The notes under the pieces were generated by a model that worked only from the letters and a program-made list of their open reading frames with translations, ran no database searches and was not told where the DNA came from. Position numbers and translations under genes: made by a program. Below, piece after piece: positions 55,528-64,000 of a stretch of 64,000 bases of DNA. This stretch comes from Chondrus crispus (taxonomy: Eukaryota > Rhodophyta > Florideophyceae > Gigartinales > Gigartinaceae), in NCBI RefSeq assembly GCF_000350225.1, contig NW_005179153.1, positions 62,001 through 126,000 on the forward strand, read 5' to 3'. Within the stretch, counting starts at the first letter, position 1, and each line of letters opens with the position of its first letter.

Positions 55528-57812
55528 TTAGTTTTCCTGTCGCTGCGGATTTCTTCTCCAGTCCGACGACGGCCCCGCGGCCGGCCTTTCTGATGTTCGG
55601 TTAGAACCTTCGGCAGAGGCACTCGGTGTGCTCCCCGCCTGCGATTCGAACCATTGTTTTACCTTCAGGTAACTTGTCGACGGGATTCCCAACCTCTCCA
55701 TCGGGGAGAGCACCTCGTAGTTCTTCAAAACTCGGGGCATCTCTCGGAACGACAGCAAACACGTAGGCGCTCCGTGCCCCTTCTCGTAGCAATGGTAGCA
55801 TACGAGGCCATGCTTCTTCGGAGAGTACGGCGACCTTGGCGGTCCTCGGGCCGTCAGCCCGCCCGTCCAGCCCGGTCTTCTGAAGGCCGTACCCTTGTCT
55901 TCCATCGGAATTCTTGGCGCTGGCGTGTGTCCGCGCCCTCGAAACGCTAACACGGGATCCGCGGCCTCTGTATACGATTCCGTCGTATACGTGGGCGTCT
56001 GTAGCGTAGACATCCCACTAGCCCCGTGCTCCTCGTCTCCATATTCCTCGGAGGGGTCATAAAATCGCCCTCGGCGACCAGTGCTCCTGCGTATCCATTT
56101 TCTTCCTGATCAACAGTACTAGGTCCTCTGGACGCAGACAGTGAATCGGCCAAGTGGACAGCGCCGCGGGGTTTTCGCGTGGGGTGCGAAGGCTTCTGCT
56201 TCCCCCCCGTCCTTAACGTCGCTGGCGCTTGGATGGTGACTCTCCTAGTCTTCCTCTCCTTGGCGCGGCTCGCCGAGCCATGCGCCCTGGCGTAATTAAC
56301 TAGTCTCAAAAACGAAACGTCCAGATTGTCTTGTCGGTATTGAGATACCATCGGCTTGATACTCGAATCGAGTCCTTCAATAAACATCGTCATTTGTTCT
56401 TCCATCGAATATACGTTTCCACATCGATTGCTCGCATCCGTCAGACAGATATAAAATTCCATCTCGTCTTCAGACGGTAGCTGCTGTACTTCCCGTAAAA
56501 CGAGTACGGCTTGGCGGATTGCCTCATCGGTGGCGAAGCTTCGCAATAGCCACTGTACGGCCTCCGGCCAGACGGATATTTTCCCATGGTGGGACCCCGC
56601 CGTTTGTGACACCGAAGTGTACTGTCTCAGGGCGATTCTGCTGAGGAACTCCTGTAGCAAGCGGATCGCTTGTCCTTCGTTCATCTCCTGGGTGTCGAAT
56701 TCTTGGACTATCTTAGCTAAAAAGTCTAGAACTAATACGCTATGGTCTCCTGTGAACGTATTGTCTCTCTTCACCTTTGGTGGTATGTCTCTTCTGATCT
56801 TTCGCACGGCGGTCCGCCGCTTGCCCGACAAACGTGTCTGCGGGTTCCGCAGGCGGTAGGTCCTGTACGAAAGAAACTTCTTGAAGAGGTGGTTAGTCGG
56901 ATTTAATTCCTCCAACTCCTCCCATCGCGGTCCGCCCCGCGTCGCGATGTGTTCTGGCTCCGTTTCTTGATCTCTCCGCGAGGCGGACGAAGTGACTCCG
57001 CCTCTTTTGGAGCTCTTCTTATTTGACGAAATTCCATTCCCTTCTGTCGATCTTCCGTCGGAATTTCTTGAATGGTTCGACGAGCCGTCGTCACCATTTT
57101 CTTCTGAAGCATTCGACTCCGAATTTGAGTCGCAATTTTCGCGGTCGTCACTACAGTGACTTTTCTTCTTCTTTCGGCCTTTGGCCGACTTGGGGCTCTT
57201 CCACTTGGAATCCCGGATCCGAACTGACCTGTCCTTCTTCGTTGGACTGTCGAATTCTTCTCCGTCGGAGAGCGGTCCCGCGTCCAAACTTGGTTCGGCC
57301 CGGCCTGCAGCTTGCTCAAGGTCCTTGAGCCGCCGCGAAGCGCGGTAGAACCGGTCGTCGGTGCTGTCCCTTGTCTTGGTCAGCGTTTCTAGGGCCTGAT
57401 TCGCGTCTCGCCGCGCTTCTTTCGCGGCGAGCTTTAGCGAATCCAGCACTTCCGGATCTCGGCCCGGGGATGCATCGGTACTTAAGTTCTCTACGAGAAC
57501 CACACGAGCGGTCAGCTCTTCAAGGGCAGCGTGGAACTCGGATTTTTGCAACTCCTGTTGCTTCTGAAAAATGCCCAGATGTTCGTCGAACTTGCTCTTC
57601 GTCTCCTGACGAATCTCCTCGCTCAACTTTTCGAACTTCTCTTCCGGGCCATTTTTCTCAACGGCTGTCCCCGAAGGGGACGCTTGTGCAACTGGATCAG
57701 TAGCCGAATTTCCTTCGCTTCGTGTACGAGGTCCTCGCGGAATCCTCGACTCTTGAGCTGATCCAGCCCTTCTGACCCCAGGACCGACGTCCTTGGGTTG
57801 GCTTGATGCCAT
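55528..57812 (-). pseudogene. gag: Element 3 gag
   Basis: Starts MASSQPKDVGPG. The first frame runs to 55947 and covers the Arg-rich leader, coiled coil, Lys/Ser-rich segment and capsid domain. A frameshift near 56060 moves the end into another frame, where the zinc knuckle CYHCYEKGHGAPTC is intact (C-X2-C-X4-H-X4-C). The sequence is distinct from elements 1, 2 and H and defines a second subfamily. It ends just before pro. Confidence 0.9.
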
Positions 57813-57909
57813 GCTCCGCTCTTAATAAACGAGACCTATCGATCTAGTTTACCTATTTCCGACTTCTGATTTCAGTTCCAGATTCTAGGTCGGGCTTCGT
57901 AGTTTCCAG

Positions 57910-57928
57910 ATTCTAGGTCGGGAGACCA
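57910..57928 (-). other. Primer-binding site of element 3
   Basis: Same site as in element 1, four bases from the LTR. A further copy of its inner part with flank (TCCAGATTCTAGGTCGGG) lies about 30 bases away at 57876-57894, so the segment is duplicated. Confidence 0.8.
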
Positions 57929-57932
57929 CTTA

Positions 57933-59051
57933 TGTAGTGCAATGTGCCTGTCAGGCCGGAACCAGGGTCCAACGGTCCAGCGACAACACAACCAACAAAC
58001 AACAACCAACAAGAGTTGCCGACGGCACAGCCCTACGGAGTGTCCGATTCTCCCTTTCCCTTTAAGTGGGTTTGCGGCCCACAGTAGCTCAAGTCCCTGA
58101 CAGGGGGGGGAAAGGAAGAGGCCCGCCCCGGGACGGATGGTGGTAGAGTCTTGTACAGGCAGTTGCTCGGCGAGTTCGGGGCGGAAATTAGGAAGCCGGG
58201 CCCGATGGGTCGTAAATACAATGCTTGCGAAGCGCCTGTTACACCTTATACCCTTGATAAGGTCTTCGACGGGGGCGTCGCAACACAGGCCGTCTGGAAT
58301 TAGCAAACACGTAGCAGCGCTACACCTCCGTACTGCCCGATGGCAAAGTACCGACACCGGATCGGTCGCAACCGGTATCCGATGGAACCAACACTGTCCT
58401 GTATACACAACAGGACCTTCGAGGGAAACGTCGTTCCAACAGCCTCCGTCGGTGAACGTAAACAAGTACCAGCGCCACACCCACGTGTCGCCCGATGCCC
58501 AAGACACCAACACCGGTCCGGTCGCAACCAAAGCCGATGGCACCAACAACAAACAAAAGAACCAACACAAGAGCCCGATCACTCCAGTCGTCACAATGCG
58601 GTTCGCAATCAGGCACTGTGGAACCAACACAAGACAAGGGAATAGAAATAGAGATAGAAATAGAAAAGGATAGGTGAAATAAAGGAAAAGGAACCCCCGA
58701 GCGCAAAGCATAACGAAATCTATGGTAAAAGAGAGCGTCTTGGGAAAGACGGACTTCGACCAAGGCGATATTCAACTCTGGCAACTCGGGTTACCTTTAC
58801 TGACTTGGTGGTCAGAGGGCTAAGGTATATATCGCCCCGCCGGAGCCACTACAGTAGCTCGCAGCGCTAGATCTTAGATCAAATCTAGTGTCAGCAAAAT
58901 TAATGCCAACTAATTAACTAAATAAAATAAAATAATTAAAAATTAAAACTGTGCAGTTACTCACACGTGTGTCCCCCAACCCGGACTACTTTTCATATCC
59001 AAATATTTTCGTTTCTTTTCACCCCCCTTTTCAGGTGCGTATTGCACTACA
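57933..59051 (-). repeat. 5' LTR of element 3
   Basis: A 1119 bp family-A LTR of the second subfamily, in - orientation. The outer flank is CTTTC (59052-59056) inside the protease gene of element H; the partner flank was not found because the 3' end of element 3 is missing. TATA at 58826-58831 and CACGTG at 58964-58969. Confidence 0.92.
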
Positions 59052-59727
59052 CTTTCCCGGGACGAGATTCTTCTTCCCTTTTCTCGTCGAGAACCGCCTA
59101 ACTATCGGAACCTCCGAGAAATCCGCCAACTCAACCGTGTTCTTCCTTGGATAAATTGCTTCCACAAACCGGTCACAGTAGTCCGCGCCTAGAATTAGCG
59201 GGACTGCTAGTTTTTCGCATACAATAAACTCGGCTGCGGCCACAAATTTTCCAAGCCTCACAAGCATTCTAATTGTGCCGAGAGTCCGGAGTGGCCTATT
59301 GTTCGCGTCGCCAATGTCTTGGGTCGGTCCGTAGGACACCAACATTTCCATTCTTGCCGGAACTTCCGACCTTCGAACCAAATTCGGTCCGGCACCTGTG
59401 TCCAACACGGACAACACTCGACTCATCAATCCGACCGTTGGTCCAATATCCGCGTAAACTTTGTATTTTTTTGCGCCAGGACCAAGATCTTTTCAGGACA
59501 TTCTTGTCGCTTAACCCTGTACCAGGGACTACGAATTTGATCCATCGGACGATCCTTGTCTCGACTTAGAATTTTCTTGACAACAGTCGGCTCCTTCGGC
59601 TTACCCCCTATTTCAACTACCTCCTCGTCGAGGCCTTCCCTTCTTGCTAGAGACGAGGAACGGGACTGAGTCCCGGACGCAGTACGTTGAACCTGCGCCT
59701 CTAGTGACTCCCTCGAGATTCCTCTCT
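59052..59727 (-). pseudogene. Element H protease fragment
   Basis: VLDTGAGPNLVRRSE, LILGADYCDRFVEAIYP and RKGKKNLVPG, then cut at 59052 by element 3. One base is missing in the A-run near 59467 (LAQKNTKF versus LARKNYNV in element 2), so it was already out of frame. No RT of element H is present. Confidence 0.85.
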
Positions 59728-62031
59728 CTACTTTCCCTGCGACTGCGAGTTCCTTCTCACGTCCGACGACGCGGGCCCCGCGGCGGGCCCTCTGAAGGGT
59801 TGGTTCGGCCTCGGCGTTGAAACACTCGGCGTGCTAGCCGTCTGCGAATCGAACCAATTCTTGACCTTCAGATAACTCGTCGATGGTATCCCTAATCTCT
59901 CCATCGGAGACAACGCCTCATAATTTCCCAAAACTCGGTGCATTTCCCGGAGGGAAAGAAAGCACGTTGGCGCAGCGTGCCCCTTTTCGTAACAGTGATA
60001 CCACACCAGTCCGTGCTTCTTGACGGAATATTGCGGCCTAGGTCCTCTACGGGCCGGCGGCCTTCCTTGATGTTGCGGCCTTCCCATCCAGCCTGGCCTT
60101 CGAAACGTCGTACCCTTGTCTTCCATCGGAATGCGCGGCGCCGGCGTGTGGCCGCGCCCCCGGAACATCATCACGGGATCCGTGGGCTCTGAAAACGACT
60201 CCGTCGTGTATGTGGGCGTCTGTAAAGTTGAAGACCCGCTTGCCCCGTAGTCCTCGTGTCCGTAGCCCTCCGATGGCTCAATAAAATTGCCTTCGGCTAC
60301 CAATGCTCCTTCATAATGATTTTCGCTACGTTCGTGCCCACCGCGTTCATCTGACGCGGAGATTGACTCTGCTAGGTGGACGGCGGCGTGACCTTTACGA
60401 CCGGGATAAGAAGCCCTCGGCTTCTTCCCCGCCCTGACGTCGACGGCGTTTGAATCGTGACCTTCTTGGTCTTCTTGTCCTTGGCGCGGCTCGCCGAGCT
60501 ATGCGCCTTTGCGTAATTTACCAATCTCAAAAATGAGACATCTCGGTTATCTTGTTGATACTGCGAGACCATGGCCTTAATACTGGCATCTAGCCCCTCG
60601 ATGAACATGGTCATCTGCTCCTCCATAGAATAAACATTCCCACAGCGATTACTCGCGTCTGTTAGGCGAATGTAAAATTCCATCTCCTTCAGACGGTCTT
60701 TGCTGAACTTCTCGCAAAGCGAGCACGGCTTGACGGATCGCCTCGTCGGTTGCGAAACTCCTCAAAAACCACTGTACGGCCTCTGGCCAAAAGGACACCT
60801 TTCCCTGATGGGACCCGGCCGTCTGAGACACAGAAGTGTACTGTCTCAAGGCGATGCCGCTTAGAAATTCGGGCAACAAGCGGATCGCTTGCCCCTCGTT
60901 CATTTCTTGAGTATCAAATTCCTGAACTAATTTTGCCAAAAAATGCAACACAAGGACCCCGTCCTCACCTGTGCACGTGTTGTCCTTCTTCGCCTTAGGC
61001 GGAATATCTCTCCTGATTTTTCGCACGGCGGTCCGCCGGGAACTTGACAAATATATCTGCCGGTTCCGCAAGCGGTACGTTCGGTACGAAAGTAGTTTCT
61101 TAAAGAGGTAGTTGGTCGGATTCAGCTCCTCCAACTCCTCCCATCGCGGCCCGTGCCGCGTTGCGACATCTTCGGGCTCCGCGTCCTTGTCTCTCCGCGA
61201 GGCGGACGAAGTGACTCCGCCTCGTCTGGAGGAAATTTTCTTGCTTGACGAAATTCCGTTTCCTTCTTCTAAACGGCGTTCGGAATCGCCCGAATGCTTC
61301 GACGAACCGCCGTTACCATCTTCGGAGGGACGAAGCGACTCCGACTGTGAGTCACGGTCCTCCGGATCGTCACTACAGTGACCCTTGCTTGTACGTCGCT
61401 TGTTTTTCTTCGAGGGCTTCGACTTGGAGCTCCGCTGACGAGCGGGCTTGTCCTTCTTCGACCGACGGTCGCCCTCTCTACCCGAAGGGAGCGGTTCGTC
61501 GTCCGATCCTTGCGGAGCTTGATCCGCGGCCTGCTCAAGGTCCTTGAGACGTTGCGCGGCGCGATCGAATCGGTCATCGATGCCTGTTCTAAATTTTCCT
61601 AAGGACTCCAAGGCTTGATTTGCGTCGCGCCTCGCGTCCTTGACCGAAAGCTTCAATGAAGCAAGGACCTCCGGCTCGATGCCGTCGGTCCCGTCGCCAT
61701 TTTTTCTCTCGACGAGTCCCACGCGCGCGGTCAGCTCTTCCAACGCCGTGTGGAACTCGGAATTTTGCAACTCAAGTTGCTTTTGCAATAGGGCTATTTC
61801 ATCCTCGAGAATTTTCTTATTTTCTGGGCGAATTTCGCTGCACATCTTCTTGAACTTCTTGACGAGGTCATTCTTGTCGGCGGCAATCCCCGTAGGGGAT
61901 TCTTGATCTCCAGGATCCGTGGCCGTATTGGCCTGGCTCCGGGTGCGAGGACTCCTCGGGATCCTCGACGCCCGTGCCGATCCGCTCCCGCTCGCCCCGG
62001 GACCGACGTCCCCGGGTGCGCTTGTTGACAT
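59728..62031 (-). pseudogene. gag: Element H gag
   Basis: Starts MSTSAPGDVGPGA with Arg-rich leader, coiled coil, Lys/Ser-rich segment and capsid domain, close to element 1. Frameshifts near 60680 and near 60430 break the frame. The zinc knuckle has Trp for its first Cys (WYHCYEKGHAAPTC). Not functional. Confidence 0.9.
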
Positions 62032-62122
62032 CGTTCGGCGTAGCGAACGAACCTAAAAAAAGATACGAACAAAAAAAAAGAGACTCCTTACCCAGACCAC
62101 TTCCTTGTCGTAGACAGAACTA

Positions 62123-62141
62123 ATTCTAGGTCGGGAGACCA
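62123..62141 (-). other. Primer-binding site of element H
   Basis: Same site as in element 1, four bases from the LTR end. A related CCAGACCACTT (AAGTGGTCTGG on the element strand) occurs at 62093-62103. Confidence 0.8.
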
Positions 62142-62145
62142 CTTT

Positions 62146-63082
62146 TGTAGTGCAATGCGCCTGTCAGGCAGAGACCAAGGTCCGACGGTCCAACACAAAC
62201 AACAACAACAAAAACAACAACTGCCAACGGCACAGCGCTACGGAGTGTTCGAAGCTCCCTGTCCTCTTTAAGCGAGTTTGCGGCCCGCAGTAGCTCGGAT
62301 CCCTGATAGGGGGGGGAAAGAGAAGGGCCCAGCCCGGGATCGGTAAATGGTGGTAGAGACTTGTAAAGGCAACTGCTCGACGAGTTTGGAGGGGTGTCTA
62401 GGTAAACCTGGTCCGATGGGTCGTAAATCCAATGCTCGAAGAGCGCCTTGTACACCTTATACCCTTGATAAGGTCTTCGACGGGGACGTCGCAACGTAGC
62501 CCGTCGGGAAAGAAGAAAACGTAGCAGCGCTACACCGTCGTACTGCCGGATGGCAAAGTACCAACACCGGATCGGTCGCAACCAGATTCCGATCGAACCA
62601 ACGCTGAGAAAAGCACCACTGGTGCACCACCACAGAAGCCCGATGGCTAATGACGTGACGTTGCGGATCGCAATCCTACAAGGTGGGACCAACTCAAGAT
62701 TAAGGGACATTAGGATAGGGAAGTAAAGGAAAATTGATAAGGAAAAAGGGGACCCCCGAGCGCTAAAGGATGCCGTAGGCTTAGGTAAAAGGGAGCGTCT
62801 TGGTAGAGACGGACTTCGACCAAGGCGACATTCAACTCCGGCAACTCGGGTTGTCTTTATTGACTTGGTCGGTCAAAGGGCTAAGTTATGTAGAGCCCCG
62901 CCGGGGCGAGTACAGTAGCTCCCGGCTCTAGATTCTAGATCTAATTAGTAAATAAATTAAATAATTAAAATAATCGTGCCCTTCGTCGCACACGTGTGTC
63001 CCCCAAACCCGGACTACAGTATCCAATCTTTTTCCTTTTTCACTTCATTTCACCCCCCTTTTCAGGTGCGTATTGCACTACA
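62146..63082 (-). repeat. 5' LTR of element H
   Basis: A 937 bp family-A LTR nearly identical to 26142-27058. Its TATA box is altered (TTATGTA at 62886-62892 instead of TTATATA), so promoter strength may be reduced. Flank GCTCC at 63083-63087. Confidence 0.94.
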
Positions 63083-63185
63083 GCTCCCTAGGGCCCATGC
63101 CCACTCACACTCGACGTTGTGCATTAATTCAGCGTAGGCCGGGTGCCGGGGGTCGGAGCACGCAAACCCAAAATGCTTTAAGGCA
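63083..63185 (-). pseudogene. Start-side piece of aORF-O beyond element H
   Basis: The - strand frame reads ITYALKHFGF and HPAYAELMHNVECEW and continues in frame into 26141 once the GCTCC duplication is merged. Directly upstream is TTTAATTTCTGCTAG, which looks like a 3' splice site, so an exon might begin at 63185. Alternatively the TAG is just a stop in a longer frame that reaches 63505. The real start is unknown. Confidence 0.4.
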
Positions 63186-63557
63186 TATGTAATGCCCTAG
63201 CAGAAATTAAATACAATAAATGGTCGATTGTGGTCATCTACGGGTTCATAATTGATCAACAGTGCATTGAATTGTCCACTACGGGTCCCCTTGTATGGGC
63301 GCGATCCCTGTTTTGCCCCACCAGTTTCTGTGCATAGTTGGCCAATGGTCCATCGGGAACGCCATTCCTGACCATTTATTTTGTTCATCGATTGGCACTG
63401 ACCATTCTCCAATTTTTGAGAACCATTTATTTTTGGCCAGGTGCCCGGACTGACCAATGGGACGCGTAGACGACCACTTGTGTCCCTGGGCAACGTTACC
63501 AGCAATGGTTCATGAGTGGGACGGAGAACGGGTTAGGGAGTTTTAATTGCGATGAAT
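63186..63557. other. Unassigned spacer with repeated CCATT motifs
   Basis: About 370 bases between aORF-O and the dehydrogenase pseudogene. It is AT-richer and repeats ACCATTTATTT-like and CCAATGG-like words several times. A 102-codon - strand frame (63197-63505) is open but has no recognisable content. The right end of the outer element should be near here, but no LTR was identified. Confidence 0.4.
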
Positions 63558-64000
63558 CTAGAGGGCGATGGGCTGGGTGAGGGAGTGCAGCGTGGCCTTG
63601 GCTATGGAGTAGGCCGAGCTCAGCGTGGCCTTGATGCTCTGCTTGCCCCCCACATGAAGCCGATGTTGACGATGCTGCCGCCCGCGCCGCGCGAGAGCAT
63701 GTGCTTGGCGACGGCTTGCGTGGCGAAGTAGGTGGCGCGGTTGAGGCCGTGGTACAACTGCGCGCGAGAGAAGCGAAGCGTTGGTGGACATGACAAATTT
63801 GTGAGTACGGTGGCGTATCGTGGAAAGAGGGAGGTGAGTGCAGGAGGGTTCAGGCGGACTTACATCGTAGTTTTCTTCCGTGCAATTGACGAAAGGCTTC
63901 GGGCGAAAGATGCCGGTGGAATTGATGAGATAGATAATGCTGGCGTCGTTGGGCATGTTCTCAATGCGTGGGATGAGAGTTTTGGTGAAGTCGCCGCAGT
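63558..64000 (-). pseudogene. Short-chain dehydrogenase/reductase (SDR), partial and broken
   Basis: The gene enters from the right edge, so the N-terminal nucleotide-binding half is missing. Exon sequence reads IIYLINSTGIFRPKPFVNCTEENYD, and after a 106 bp intron (63758-63863, GTAAGT to GCGCAG, phase 0) LYHGLNRATYFATQAVAKHML. GSIVNIGFMWG and then SSAYSIAKATLHSLTQ follow. The YxxxK pair is present. The usual active-site Ser before MWG is Phe, and the NAG motif is NSTG. The run of six G at about 63646-63651 shifts the frame, and TAG after PIAL truncates it. SDRs are NAD(P)-dependent oxidoreductases of the cytosol; the substrate cannot be told. Confidence 0.8.

Larger units (their letters stand above)
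26142..63082 (-). mobile_element. Element H: family-A element enlarged by nested insertions
   Basis: Two nearly identical family-A LTRs in - orientation (3' LTR 26142-27058, 5' LTR 62146-63082) are bounded by GCTCC on both sides (26137-26141 and 63083-63087). Joining the flanks keeps the aORF-O frame open. Its own parts are gag and protease (59052-62031) and an aORF remnant (27059-28320). RT, RNase H, integrase and most of the tail are missing. The interior is filled by a family-O2 fragment, element 2, a rearranged junction and element 3. Confidence 0.8.

Noticed and set aside
1..64000. CRISPR arrays, rRNA or tRNA genes
   Set aside because: No regular spacer-repeat pattern and no cloverleaf or rRNA sequence was recognised; the tRNA-like matches are primer-binding sites.

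Overview
This window is a eukaryotic, repeat-dominated stretch of about 50-55% GC. Nearly all of it is LTR retrotransposons of the Ty3/gypsy (chromovirus-like) type nested inside one another. The only non-element sequence I recognise is a broken short-chain dehydrogenase gene with a GT..AG intron at the right edge (63558-64000, - strand) and a sulfotransferase-like fragment captured inside an element (42236-42949). There are no bacterial features. The host cannot be named from the sequence. A lineage with few introns and many large LTR elements fits, and the sulfotransferase-like fragment would suit a red or other alga, but that is only a guess.

Layout. (1) An outer gypsy element (family O, + strand) runs from the left edge: gag 2-592, 1566-2329 and 19479-19767; protease and RT 20011-22207; a deleted RNase H/integrase; a chromodomain end 22208-22642; a non-coding tail; and an antisense reading frame 25027-26141 that continues at 63083-63185. 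(2) Into it went a solo LTR of family A (593-1560, target duplication CAGTG), a full family-A element (element 1, 2330-19473, - strand, target duplication TATCG) and a second family-A element (element H, 26142-63082, - strand, target duplication GCTCC). (3) Element 1 was itself hit by two solo LTRs of a third family (13619-14298 and 15651-16342) and by a 1.26 kb unknown insertion (4359-5622). (4) Element H holds a family-O2 fragment (28321-31208), element 2 (31209-46783, + strand, most complete), an inverted recombination junction near 47325, and element 3 (to 59051, - strand).

Family A is built as LTR - PBS - gag - (-1 frame) pro-RT-RNaseH-integrase-chromodomain - 3.5-4.5 kb tail - an approximately 650-codon ORF on the opposite strand - polypurine tract - LTR. 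The antisense ORF is intact in element 2 (45417-43465), interrupted in element 1 (3490-6690), and remnant in H and element 3. Target-site duplications and polypurine tracts place it inside the element. I do not recognise the protein. The outer family seems to carry its own, different antisense frame in the same position. These antisense ORFs are the best candidate for an undescribed system here. Every element copy carries stops, frameshifts, deletions or insertions, so none looks autonomous now; the element 1 RT-to-chromodomain frame is the best preserved enzyme block.
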